Origin: Patiria miniata | Taxonomy: Eukaryota > Echinodermata > Asteroidea > Valvatida > Asterinidae | Reading direction: 5' to 3' | Length of the DNA: 64,000 nt | NCBI RefSeq assembly: GCF_015706575.1 | Contig: NW_024037055.1 | Span: forward strand, 13,182,262-13,246,261 | In this document: positions 1-10,081 of the stretch, in pieces | Layout of the letters: each line of letters starts with the position of its first letter | Position numbering within the stretch: position 1 is the stretch's first letter | Made by a program: the position numbers and the translations under genes | The notes under the pieces: generated by a model | What the model was told of the DNA's origin: nothing | What the model saw: the letters and a program-made list of their open reading frames with translations, nothing else | Database searches by the model: none

Positions 1-41
1 AATTATAAGATGTATTAAATTCCCACTAAATGTTGTGCAGC

Positions 42-110
42 ACGTTTGGTGTAGTGGTTAAGCAAAAGCTCTAGTGAGCGGGATGACTCGGGTTCGAATC
101 CGATTTTAAA
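42..110 (+). repeat. tRNA-like fragment, probably a SINE head
   Basis: An A-box-like stretch (TGGTGTAGTGG) and a B-box (GGTTCGAATCC) sit about 30 bases apart, the spacing of an internal RNA polymerase III promoter. The acceptor stem does not pair well and the body runs into a T-rich tail, so a SINE head or tRNA relic is more likely than a working tRNA gene. Confidence 0.5.
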
Positions 111-1213
111 GTTTTTTTCCCCATCCCCAAATAAATAAGGATATTCTTCTTTTATTATTTTAATATGTCTCAAACATTTTATTGCAGAGTATTACATTTT
201 CTTTTTCAGATTTGTGGCTCTGGAGGATTTTTTTTTAAAGCGAAATAAAGTCCGAAATTATAAAATGGTCTGAATCCCATCTTGTGAATACGAGGTTACA
301 ACGATAATATTGGCATGGAGCCAGACTAAAATTTGTCACCGGAAAATTTTTAAACTTGTACAAAAAAACGCATGTTCAGTGCATATCCGGCAAACTAACG
401 TTTACTAAAGGTTTGCCGTCTCCGGCAAAATATCCAGTGCCTAAGTTTAAAGTGTTTTAATCATTCCAAAATAACTTTTGCAGCCTTAAGATAAATCTTC
501 TCTGACTATCCCATAAATGTGGCCAATGTACTGGAATACCTCCGTAAATAAAGGCCACACTTCCACCATGACCATGTTCAAAAACATGTCAAACTTTGTT
601 AAATTTTGATTTTCACATTTAGGCTTTAGTTTGTAATTTATATTTGCTTTAGAAGCATACTCACCCTCTTTATAGGCTAATCAGAAAGTGCTGCCTTTTT
701 CAGATGTCTATTTTTCGTGAAACTTCAGATTCGATTGCACACGTTTGCGTATCATGAAATTTCATAAAAATTTGACATCTGAAAAATGTGATTGCGACTT
801 TTTTTTATCTGAGTGATGTTCTTGTCCTAATCATTGCATTTCGCAGTCCAGCGAAGCCTGCACTGAATTAGTCCGAAAATTTGGGACTCTCAATACTGTG
901 TATGAGAGTCCCAAAACTTAAGGTATCCATATCGTGCAAATGTTTGTGCTGCATAATAAAACCAGTGTGAATCAAATTTGCCAGCTTCTTACTCACTACA
1001 GTTTCTTCAATAATCCCCGAAACTTTTGCCTTGCAAAGTTGCTGTTGTGAGCATTGCATCACCAAAAATTCAGCTTTTAATTCTAATTTTGCAGGGAGTT
1101 ATCGAAATCCATACGTGAGACATCACATTGATGTGTACTGCAATGCATTGTGCAAAAAGACTCCTCAGCTATAACATTTTCATCGTGTAGATAAACAGCG
1201 CCCTCTTGTTGAT

Positions 1214-1922
1214 TAGTCTGGTTCCCAGACCAAAAGATTCTGACTATTCCTGATGAATCTTAGGTCCAGTAGCCTCCGGTAATACATTGTATTACAATTT
1301 AGGTCACGTGACTAAAACGGGAGGAATTCCTCCTTTTTCCAAAAATTTCTGAAGTTTGCGGAAGTCGTTTCGTCGACAATCGGATAGCGCACGAGTATTT
1401 CCGAGTATATAATATAGGTTTAATTAACTGCTAATTGATTATTAATTTTATTTTGAATGAGTTGATTATTAATATTCATTGCTTTCATTTAGAAAACTTC
1501 AAATTCAACGACGATTTTGTGCATCAAATACTCGGATCGTATGGCCGAACTTTTTGCTGCGTCATGTACAATTTTGAATTTGACGACCGTTACCGAGATT
1601 TTCCAAAACTCGGTCTTCATTTGGCTCCGCCTGCTAACAGTGCTATTCGGCTGCCTAATTTTGAAGATTCCAGATCAACATTAGGCAATGCTATCTTACA
1701 GAAACATCAAACTGCATTACTGTATGATATTACAAAACAAGTGATTTATTTTAAAATTTTGATCAGAACATTAAAAGCTACAGCGATAAAGCGAAATCGG
1801 AAACGAAGCCGAGCTTTGAAAAAGGGCCATCAATGTCGTCATGTTTTTTTTTAGCCACGGAGGCTGCCTGACCTAAGATTCATCAGGAATAGTCAGAATC
1901 TTTTGGTCTGGGAACCAGACTA
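1214..1922. mobile_element. 709-bp MULE-like MITE with 10-bp target duplication
   Basis: The ends form terminal inverted repeats of about 50 bp, starting TAGTCTGGTTCCCAGACC on the left with its complement on the right. The element is bracketed by a perfect 10-bp direct repeat, TCTTGTTGAT, at 1204-1213 and 1923-1932. Target duplications of 9-11 bp with long TIRs are typical of Mutator-like elements, so that assignment is inferred. An open frame at 1435-1854 (139 codons, + strand) resembles no family I know and is probably chance. A second full-length copy lies at 46313-47031 and a lone end at about 33183-33238. Confidence 0.8.
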
Positions 1923-1932
1923 TCTTGTTGAT

Positions 1933-3247
1933 CTGAGGGAATGCAAAATGTTTCATTTTTTAACAGAGGGCGCTATGTTCATTTGGCCATCGATTAAAAA
2001 ACAAGTAAGCTGCAAGGCTCTACCTACACCTACCCAGAATACATTGGGAATCACACACCCATTTCCAGAGCATGGCCATGGAGGTTGACGTGGATGGTTT
2101 TTGAACTGCCAAAAACTTGCCTTAAAATTAGATTTAATTGGTCTCCAATTTCGCAGGTGACATGCTTGCAACTATATCATTTTGATGTATGTGTTTTGTG
2201 GGCATTAGTTAGCCTACTGGTGAGTAAAAAAATGTTGGTAGTAATTTTGCACGTTTTTATGCACTCACGGTCCCAGTCTGGCACTGCATTAGCTTGAGTA
2301 ACTCCAGCTGACATGGCTGACATGCTCATATTCATTCACATAGAGCGCTGGAGACAGAACTACGGCGTGAGAGTGTGGTCATAAGAGACCCTTCCAGAAT
2401 GGCCTCCCTAAAATTGTCCTTTTCACCTCAATTAATATTGTCCACCCCATATTCCATTTACTTACATGTACCTCATACCATTTAACAGTCATTTACGAAG
2501 CTACATGTACAATGTACTGATCAACTTGAAACAGACCAACAAAAAAAATGCGAAAAATCTTGACGATTTCAGTCGAAAACGTCCAGTTCCAACGGCTGTC
2601 ATCCATTTTGTTTGGTTAATTATGCAAATGCCATGCATCACATGATGACATTGAAAAAAAATCTGCGCACGCGATGTATGTGGGCAGTGACTAGCTGACT
2701 AGTCGCAACTATTTATTGATAGTCGCCGCGACTTGCCCAGGCCTAGTGGGTACCACACTGCTTTCAGGCGCCGCTAGTTGGTTCAATTTTCGTCTGGTGC
2801 ATTGTCACGGAAAGCAAGACAACGACTGCTTTCCACAACAAAATGTAAAGAATGTTGCAACCTGACGCCCCTTTTGTCATCATGTGGCGGGGGGATCCGT
2901 GTGTGTGTACACGTATCGTCAGACCTAAAGCTACGCACTCCTATTTCTACGCACTAGCCTTTAAGTTACATTTTGAAATGCGTGTGTCCTAAATATGATG
3001 TACTTTCACTGGGATCGTATCCTTTGATGTACACATTTTCACCAGCAGCCGAAAAAAATGTGGAAAGTGAAGGCTCACCGTTAAATCAGGCAAAATATGA
3101 AGACAAAAAAAATGGGAAAGATTCCCATATCCGGCCATCAGTCTGGGCAAATCTATTGTACAAGAAACAGCCGTCGCATTGCAACTTACGCGCCACGACA
3201 AGTTTTGGCAGTGCAAAAATGTAACTGTTTCTGTTTGAACACTGCAG
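1933..3247. other. Non-coding stretch without recognised features
   Basis: This AT-rich sequence leads up to the first visible exon of the DsbA-like gene and is probably part of its preceding intron. I looked here for the missing N-terminal exon with a CPWC-type motif and found none. The open frames are short and lack coding character. Confidence 0.5.
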
Positions 3248-3344
3248 ATAAATATGAGTTTGTGGTGCGCTGGGAGCCGTTTCTGCTCAGGCCAGAGATG
3301 CCCGAGGAAGGCATGCCTAGGCCCCCAGGGTTTCCCAGTCCAAG
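3248..3344 (+). CDS. DsbA/FrnE-like protein, exon A
   Basis: The exon begins after a CTGCAG acceptor and ends at AAG/GTGAGA. It carries YEFVVRWEPFLLRP followed by MPEEGMPRPPGFPSP, the strand and proline-rich turn that follow the catalytic helix in FrnE-type proteins. It starts with two bases of a split codon and leaves AG for the next exon, so at least one coding exon must lie upstream. The opposite-strand frame over the same bases is a shadow. Confidence 0.85.
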
Positions 3345-3465
3345 GTGAGAGACATGGACTTGATTGAATATTTTCAAATATTAATTGCAATGATTAACTC
3401 TAACCCCTTTTTGAGCACTTTTACTAGAAAGTATTCTGAATCTACCAAAGTCCATCCAAAGTCCA

Positions 3466-3864
3466 TTTTTCGGGTGTATGTAGCCTAAGGTGTGATGAAA
3501 TAAAAACGACTATTGTTTCTGTCATGAAATGAGTACAAAAGGTACTTTTGAGAGCTGTTTTTCAGGTCCAGTTTCGACCCGAACGTGCAAAAGTCGTCGT
3601 TGCGGGCAGCAAACAAAACACAGTAAATCGTGATGTAATAAACAGGACTCCCGATGCACAGTAGCATACACGAGTCCTGTTTATTACGTCACGATTTACT
3701 GTGTTTTGTTTGCAGCCCGCAACGACGACTTTTACACAGTTGCACGTTCGGGTCGAAACTGGACCTGAAAAACAGCTCTCAAAAGTACCTTTTGTACTCA
3801 TTTCATGACAGAAACAATAGTCGTTTTTATTTCATCACACATTAGGCTACATATACTCGAAAAA
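3466..3864. repeat. Long near-perfect hairpin (foldback MITE) in intron
   Basis: Two arms of about 180-190 bp are inverted copies of each other around a spacer of roughly 20 bases near 3653-3672. The left arm begins near CGGGTGTATGTAGCCTAAGG and the right arm ends with the complement, with only scattered mismatches. It lies in the intron between the first two visible DsbA-like exons. Open frames on either strand here come from the palindrome. Near-identity of the arms suggests a recent or gene-converted foldback element. Confidence 0.85.
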
Positions 3865-4297
3865 TGACGGAAATGTCTTCGAGCATTCCACAACCTCTTT
3901 AACTGTCCTGAATCCATCAAAATCCCCAACATTTTCAATACGGAGGTATTCTAAATCCGCCGAAATATTCCAAAAACAGGGGTGTGGATTTTGATGGATT
4001 CAGGTACGTTAGGGTTAATTACAATTCCATTCACAATCCTAAATTGGCTGCCATTAGAAATTTGAAGTGAACCAGCCTTGCACCTGTTGAGACTTGACAA
4101 AGAGTTTTTTCAAAAAATTACAACAAACACTTATGTTTTGATACATTTTTGGAGGTATTATCCCAGGGTAGTTGTCAGGGCTTTTGCTGTGGGTGGGGAG
4201 AGGGTGTTTGCAAGCATATTTGAAAAAAAAAAAATCACTGTGTGAGCTTCAGACAAAATGCATTTATTGATATTTCATCCCTCCCAAATGTGCACAG

Positions 4298-4460
4298 TGC
4301 ATTTCAGAACCTGAGAGAGGCAGGCCAGGCTGTGGGCATTGACTTCACACAGAAGAGCCAGAGGATTCCCTGGACGGTGCTGGCTCACACACTGCTGGAG
4401 TTTGCTAAGGAGACGGAGGGAGGCAGGATGCAGAACGATCTCCAGGAGGCTATCTTCAAG
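4298..4460 (+). CDS. DsbA/FrnE-like protein, exon B
   Basis: The acceptor is ATGTGCACAG and the donor is TTCAAG/GTGAGG. The first base completes an AGT codon with the AG left by the previous exon. The exon then reads AFQNLREAGQAVGIDFTQ and on through the helical insertion domain (TVLAHTLLEFAKETEGG) to QEAIFK. FrnE relatives have the same order: substrate-side loop, then the helical lid. A later AG gives a frame that stops at once, so this start is preferred. Confidence 0.87.
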
Positions 4461-4814
4461 GTGAGGAGATAAATCTTGCCATTGTTACTTCCTTTCTCAT
4501 CTTTATTTTAACACTTTATTGTAACCACTCCATTCTTTTTCCATCCCCTTTCACAATAGATCAGTCCATTCACCCTCCCACGCAAACATACATTATGTGT
4601 CAAGTTGTCCTTGCAGTGGTATGGGAGTTTGACTGGATGGGGATTGTTAGGGTTAATTAATGATCAGTCTTGCACAAGGCATCTCACCGAAATAAATGCA
4701 ACCTGATCATAATTCCCGATAATGATACTGGCAAAGCACAATGTTCTTCTTATCGAATTCGCATTTGGGAGATGTTCTATTGTGTTTTCACCTTGGCCCA
4801 TGTCACTGTATACT

Positions 4815-4975
4815 TAGTGTTGTCCAAGGACTTGTGAGGAAAAGTTCACTCAGTTGGGACTCAAACCCACTCCTGCTTACAAGTGCAGATGTCTTTACCT
4901 CTCGACCACTGAGCTTGCCGGAATTGGTTGGCCAGTTAGAGTCTGATGTAGCAGCGGGTACCGCAATCAAACTGT
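4815..4975 (-). repeat. tRNA-cored TIR/SINE-like element, old copy
   Basis: On the - strand this copy carries a diverged B-box and the A-box-like GGTCGAGAGG seen in the copies at 34.8, 35.4 and 58.7 kb. It is followed by the family's TAGCAGCGGGTACCGCA segment, in the same order as the copy at 34.8 kb. The terminal inverted repeats are eroded. It sits in a DsbA-like intron. Confidence 0.6.
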
Positions 4976-5571
4976 TTAAAAGGATGGAATTTGTGTCTGG
5001 GGGATGTAAATTTGATATTGGTTTTATGGCCTTCGCTGACATATTTTCATAAACAGTTTGTACTAAGAGATGTCGGAGGACTTTTCTGTACTAATATGGC
5101 GTGGGCGTCACCAGGATTTTTTTCTGAGGGGGTCAAGGTTCACACCAAAAAGCAGCGAAGGGAGCAATCACCAGCCGTGGAAATATCGAAAGGGGAAGGG
5201 TTGCTGGACATCAATCGACGCTTTGTTCAAGACCACGATACCTTTAGGCCTATCACAGTGGCCGCATTTTAGGCCCCTTTCAGCCAGGGACATTTGCCTA
5301 CCCCGCCCCATTGACACCCCTGCGGACTCCAATGTTGTTAAATGTTCAATAAATTAAGAGCAATATGACTTCACACCTTGTCGTCTTCTTTTTGTCGTCT
5401 TCTTTTTTTGTCTCCTTTTAAAATTTTTGTAATACTTTTTTTTTTGGGGGGGGGGGGACGCGCCCCTTCCCCCCCCCCTTGCGCCGCCCATGTAATACAC
5501 TATTATTCATAAACTCTACTTTGTACTGTTCTAAAATTTGTACACTCTGCTATTTTGTCTTACATATCCAG

Positions 5572-5734
5572 GGTTTCTTCACTGACGGTTTGCTACCTGA
5601 CCAAGAGAATCTTCTCAAGTTTGCAGATGCCGTTGGACTGGATGCGGAGAAGGCTCGGACATTTATTCAGGACAAGACGCACCAGAAGAAAGCATACGAC
5701 AGAGCGAGGCATTGGGCTAGGCAAGGAGTTACGG
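5572..5734 (+). CDS. DsbA/FrnE-like protein, exon C
   Basis: The acceptor is ACATATCCAG and the donor ACGG/GTGAGA. The peptide starts GFFTDGLLPDQENLLKFA and continues through AVGLDAEKARTFIQD and KKAYDRARHWARQGVTG. It corresponds to the second half of the helical domain and the start of the returning thioredoxin strand. It enters in phase 0 and leaves one base, which the last exon completes as glycine. The intron before it contains long G and C runs at about 5444-5480. Confidence 0.9.
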
Positions 5735-5828
5735 GTGAGAACTAGTTGTGGAATGGAACCCATCTTGCAGGGATATATTGATAATTCAAACATTTCTTGG
5801 CTATTTTTCTGATAAAAAGGCACACCGG

Positions 5829-6200
5829 CTCATTTGCATATATCCAAAATGAAACCTACCAGATTATTATCAAGAAGTTCGCTTGGATTAAAGTTTGTAC
5901 TGTTAATAAACACTCTGTGAAATTATTCTGTCTGGTTTGCTGTCATTTTAAGAAACCAAGAAATGTAGGTGATTTCAAACAATAGTAATTTTACTGATTT
6001 TTTTTGGAAATACACAGAGTGCTTTGTGTACAAAAGTTGTGTTTGGTTTTTCACTGTTTTCTCCAAATGTGTAATATCCACTGAGCTGAAAGTTCAACAG
6101 GTTAGGTTTTGAACATTCTTTGTGGGATTTTGAGTGGTTTTATTTTTGAAAACAAACTGCTAGGTGTGATTTCAGTCAAAAAGCCATCGCCTTTTGCGGA
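5829..6200 (+). repeat. Interspersed repeat, relative of the TTAA MITE
   Basis: Blocks such as CTGTGAAATTATTCTGTCTGG, GCTGTCATTTTAAGAAA and CCACTGAGCTGAAAGTTC recur in the same order in the TTAA-flanked element at 16299-16810. They recur again at 11126-11300 and, inverted, at 13660-13990. This intronic copy lacks clear ends. Confidence 0.6.
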
Positions 6201-6507
6201 CGTTTAAGAAACAATTTGTGCAGTGTGTAATTTTATGTGACATTCACAAGGGTATAGTATATCAACTGAAACGACAGGAAGCACGTATACGTACTCCGTC
6301 GTATCCGATGTAAACAACCGGGCTGTTTTTGTTTTGAACGGTACTAGACATTAGACTTAGGTTGGTTTCCTTTCAACCAGATGTTGAAAATAGGATAAGT
6401 AAACAATCCAAAACATGACAATTTTGTGGATTTCAGGACGCAGTGCCCCTTTAACAGTGTGTCCACAAAAACATGCAGTTTATCCCACTCTCCTGTTTGC
6501 ATTGCAG

Positions 6508-6641
6508 GTGTTCCTACATTTTACATGAACGGACAGCCAACATTTTCAGGTGCGCAGGACGTGAACGTCTTCGCCAAGATGTTCGAGCGAGCTGCAACCA
6601 AGTTTGCTAACCAGAAACTGGAGATACCAGCCAATATGTAA
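6508..6641 (+). CDS. DsbA/FrnE-like protein, last exon
   Basis: After the acceptor TTTGCATTGCAG the frame reads GVPTFYMNGQPTFSGAQD, which contains the cis-proline loop (GVPTF) and the SGAQ segment conserved in DsbA/FrnE proteins. It continues as a C-terminal amphipathic helix (FAKMFERAATKF) and ends at a TAA at 6639-6641. No AATAAA or ATTAAA occurs between the stop and the hAT-type MITE that starts 123 bases later. Confidence 0.9.
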
Positions 6642-6764
6642 TATGTAAAAACAAATCTGTTCATTACTGAGTTTGTTGATGTACAAATTTAGGGGGGGGG
6701 GGGCTAAAGGAGATATCAGGCCAGTGCTACGGGTGTAGCATATAAATGTTGTCTTAGGAGGCAA

Positions 6765-7079
6765 CAAGGGCAGATCCAGGGGGGGGGGCCATGGGGGCCA
6801 TGGCCCCCCCCCAAAACGAAACAATTATTTTTTTTTTTTTATGTGACATCGCAATAAAGGCAGGCAATGAGTACACCACCATCTTTTCCTCAAAAAACAT
6901 TGGTTAAAGTGGTCAGAAATTGCCTCAGATCGCACCACAGAGCATCTAGAATCCCAAATTTTTAATTTTAAGTGGGCCCCGAACCCCACGCCGTAATTTT
7001 TTTGACCCACCTTTTGGGGGGACCAAAAATTTATTTGGCCCCCCCCCCAAAAAAAAATTGTGCTCTGGATCTGCCCTTG
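6765..7079. mobile_element. hAT-type MITE, 315 bp, 8-bp TSD
   Basis: The ends are CAAGGGCAGATCCAG and its complement. A perfect 8-bp target duplication, GGAGGCAA, lies at 6757-6764 and 7080-7087. Eight-base duplications are the hallmark of hAT transposition. Inside are G and C runs and a conserved core (CAGAAATTGCCTCAGATCGC) shared with copies at 13334-13637, 23740-23835, 28.3-28.8 kb and about 36.97-37.03 kb. No coding capacity is visible. Confidence 0.88.
6853..6858 (+). promoter_or_regulatory. Candidate poly(A) signal of the DsbA-like gene
   Basis: AATAAA lies 212 bases after the stop codon and is the first canonical signal on this strand. It belongs to the hAT-type MITE; the copy at 13334-13637 has the same hexamer. 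Use by the gene is inferred. Confidence 0.4.
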
Positions 7080-7087
7080 GGAGGCAA

Positions 7088-8080
7088 TCCCATGGGGGGA
7101 AAAGGGACATGACCCTACCCCACCCTCAAAATGTTATGAATTGGGGAAGCAGCTGGCGCTGTCCAAGTCAAGATCCAGACTAGCACTGTCCGAATCTGGG
7201 TCAAGTAATATACTAATTTCAAATTCACTGAAGACTGTAGTGGTTAACATCCAGCAATGTTCAGATCTTTACAGTGCACAGGACTTGGAATGCACATGAA
7301 TGGGCAAGGTGATCATCGAGTCTGGATCCTGAGCATTCCAACACTGTCGCACGTGAGATTCTTTTATGGAATTCGAAATTTTTGAGAGAGACAATTTAGA
7401 AATGCCAACAACACTACAAGATTTTTTTCAAGCAGTTTATGAGATACTTGGTTTGTAACAGAAAGCTATTCTAAATATTATTAATACTCATCTCAGTGAT
7501 ATACATGTATCATCATAATTGTTTTGCTATCTCTATTAAATATTCAATAATTCGATTTATCTAAAATCTGATTATATTTTATACTAATAAATGAATAGAA
7601 TTAAAGGAGGCTTTTAATTTTATTTTTTTTAGAAATTTAAGGTAACTACTTTATTGTTTAAACTTTAAGAAAATTTTAAAATAAGTGTCTGAAATATTTA
7701 TTATAAGGCAACCAAACAGATTTTTGTACATGTACAAACTAGTTTAACTATTAATAAATTACAGTTCTCTTAAACAGAAAATACCTTGATTTTTTTCAAT
7801 AAACCCTCAAAAACTATAAGATCTGCAGTTCGACGAGTGTATTGAATGTAAAGATGCGTCACTGTATTATGTCCATGTATATCTACACAAACCAGGGGTT
7901 TGATGGATCCAGGCTTGTGTGAAACCTAAAATCATTCCAACTAATTCAACCATCTTCTGATTGGTGCATATCTAATGCCTTGTTCTCCACAGCACAAACC
8001 CAAGATGGGCTTTACGCCTTGTGGGAAATGTTCCTTCCCCACTTTAGTTATTTAAAAGGTAAAATGAGAAGAAGTGAAAA
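7088..8080. other. AT-rich intergenic stretch
   Basis: No gene, RNA or clear repeat end is visible. The 7500-7800 part is extremely AT-rich. Confidence 0.5.
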
Positions 8081-8152
8081 ACGCTCAGTGAGATTCGAAC
8101 TCTGATCCCTGATTAGAAGTCCGGACTACTTCCAACCAGTCCACGAATCAGT
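8081..8152 (-). repeat. tRNA-Arg(TCT)-like sequence or SINE head
   Basis: Read on the - strand, an A-box-like GTGGACTGGTTGG and a B-box AGTTCGAATCT flank an anticodon-arm-like CCGGACTTCTAATC with TCT in the anticodon position. The acceptor stem is poor and no poly-T terminator follows closely, so a tRNA relic or SINE head is likelier than a functional tRNA. Confidence 0.45.
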
Positions 8153-8269
8153 CGTTGATTTAAACACCATTATTCCTTGTCATATAGCATCTCAAAAGCC
8201 TCGGACATCATGAATATGCATAACGCAGAGTTCCCTCTTTTGATATTGACCTATCGCTGTTTGCGAGTT

Positions 8270-8460
8270 AGCCACGCCCCTTAGACAACCCTATCCGGCT
8301 CGTCAGTAAAAACGTCATACATGCGCACGCACCACTGATTACTTGCGCCCATTGGCTGCAAATTAAACCTCGAACTGCGTTAACTTCCGGTTCCAAACGG
8401 TGCAGACGGTGCTGGAGGTGACGTCACACTAACGAACCGGATGGAGTTTTTGTACACTAA
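8270..8460. promoter_or_regulatory. Candidate TATA-less promoter or regulatory island
   Basis: This CpG-richer patch contains a CCAAT-type box (CCATTGG, 8349-8355), ETS-like sites (ACTTCCGG near 8383 and ACCGGAT near 8437) and a palindromic CRE (TGACGTCA, 8419-8426) within about 100 bases. The cluster resembles animal housekeeping promoters. No convincing exon follows on either strand, so it may serve an unseen non-coding first exon. Confidence 0.35.
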
Positions 8461-9152
8461 GTTTTGTTTGTCTCAGATTTTGCGCATTCCGCGTCCATTT
8501 GTATATCATGTAATTGGACAATATTTCACAAGCAGCGCTGACGGGATTAATTCTACCGAGATAAATCAATTATTGTCCTATCTCGTTTGTGTAAAAATTC
8601 GCCGGTGCAGCTAGGGTTCTCACCATTTGGGGGTGGGGGGGGGGGGGGGCAGGGGCCAGATGTTACAGTAGGGGGCCCAATGTTAACCCGTTAACCATGT
8701 TAACAATGGTCACTTATAGGACTTACACATTTCCAGTGGGGGGGGGGGGGGGGGAGACGGGGGAATATTTTATGGGGATGTACCCTCCGCCAGGCCCCCA
8801 CGCCCTAGGCTACGCCACACGGTCCTACATGTCAACTTTCGTGCATACCAAATTGAAAGAACGGTTTCTAATCCCCTCCCCTTTTGGAATAATGAATGAA
8901 TCAAACTGAATCGAATAAGTTTTTTTTTTATAGCCCACTTATGTTGTTTTCAACACAACCTTTATAATCAACATGATGAGAAGTGCAAGGAAAATCGAAG
9001 GAAATATTGAACAAGTTAGCCGTAAATAAGTTAAGTATATAAAATGCTAGACTACGGAAAAACCGTGGTATTCAGACACTACTTCTTACTCCTCAAAAAA
9101 GGCACTAGGCTATATTTACAAGGTGAGCCAAGAAGAAAGTGACGGAGCTAGA
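8461..9152. other. Repeat-like stretch with G runs
   Basis: Two G-rich tracts (about 8631-8650 and 8738-8753) resemble the inner sequence of other MITEs here, but I cannot define the ends. No gene is visible. Confidence 0.4.
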
Positions 9153-9318
9153 AACAAATATAGGTTTTCACGGCCAATTTCCTGAAATGTTCATTCACTT
9201 CTGAAAAATGGTCTTTCATTTTCGTCTGAATTTGAATGCACGTCTTTAATCTCATTTCAATTCAACCGAAAGTACAATCATTTTCATTGTCTGTGCATTT
9301 ACAGACGGCCAATTACGG
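9153..9318 (+). repeat. Left-end fragment of the element seen whole at 16.1-17.2 kb
   Basis: From ATATAGGTTTTCACGGCC to CAGACGGCCAATTACG this matches the left part of the 16123-17186 element, including the TGAAATGTTCATTCAC block. It ends abruptly where a different inverted repeat begins. Confidence 0.65.
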
Positions 9319-9916
9319 TACCTGTTTACCTGTGCATTCAGAGCTTTTGCTTTCAAATACTGAGGAAAAAATCATGTAAACAGCACCTTGGGTTGCTGAG
9401 AAAATGCCAGGAATATGTAAACGAAGTGATTTTTCATCTCTTCTAAAAGAGTTCAAACAGTGAAACATTTTACTGCAACTTTGTAAGCCCACTGTGCATT
9501 GTCTTTCATTTGTGCAATTTTGACATTTGCCTATTTATGATGTTGAAAATGTTTAAAACAGGACCAAACAAAGATAAGATACATGTTCAGGTGTAAAATA
9601 AATGGTATTTCCATCAAATTCATGTGTACTCTTGTCAAATCATGTGCCCCGTTTTTTGCAAGGATTAGGACACAATGCGCTACATTCGTTTCATGCAAAA
9701 AAGTAGTGTAAACAATGCCATTGGAATCAACCAAAAAGAAGTCGTCTATATACATAATTGACATTTTCTCAGAAACCGAATGTGCTGTTTTCATGATTTG
9801 CTCAGTATTTGAAAGAAAAAAAGCTTTAATCTGACATCCAAAACTTAGCAATTCACAGATGCCGTTATTGAAAACAGGCAAATGTTTCAGGGTTGCATTG
9901 TTTTGGGGTCACCCTG
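9319..9916. mobile_element. Mariner-like long-TIR MITE, one end damaged
   Basis: The right end reads CAGGGTGACCCC on the complement and is followed by TA. Inverted arms of about 90 bp match between 9346-9440 and 9735-9825 (CAAATACTGAGGAAAAAATC and its partner). The CAGGGTG terminus and TA flank match the mariner-type MITEs at 10082-10783 and 22794-23290. The left terminus seems replaced by the preceding fragment. Confidence 0.55.
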
Positions 9917-10081
9917 TACACTAGCTCATAGAGCTATATACGAATGAGGATGAGCCTATACTTGGTCAAGTCCATCCTTGATTCAGTCATCAAGTGAAAA
10001 AGTCATCAACTGTTTTGCTATAGGACCATAGGGCTACCTGTCCTCTGATTGATTGTTCCAGTGACTGATGACTGAGCTGTA

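Larger units (their letters stand above)
3248..6641 (+). other. DsbA/FrnE-like oxidoreductase gene, 3' part
   Basis: Four exons join in consistent phase to encode about 185 residues ending in a stop. The family (DSBA-like thioredoxin domain, FrnE/GST-kappa-like) has about 210-230 residues, so roughly the first 40 are missing. Those would carry the redox motif (CPWC in bacterial FrnE) and lie left of the window, so catalytic competence cannot be judged. Family hallmarks present are VVRWEPFLLRP in the first visible exon, GQAVGIDF in the second, GFFTDG in the third, and the cis-proline loop GVPTFYMNGQPTFSGAQD in the last. Likely role: a thiol-disulfide oxidoreductase or isomerase of the cytosol or an organelle. 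No signal peptide can be assessed. Confidence 0.88.

Noticed and set aside
2785-2830. Candidate CXXC exon of the DsbA-like gene (a frame reading FVWC)
   Set aside because: There is only one cysteine of the motif, no helix like that of FrnE follows, and there are no matching splice signals in phase.
2989-3390. 133-codon - strand frame
   Set aside because: It is a shadow over the first DsbA-like exon and its intron flanks, with no family signal of its own.
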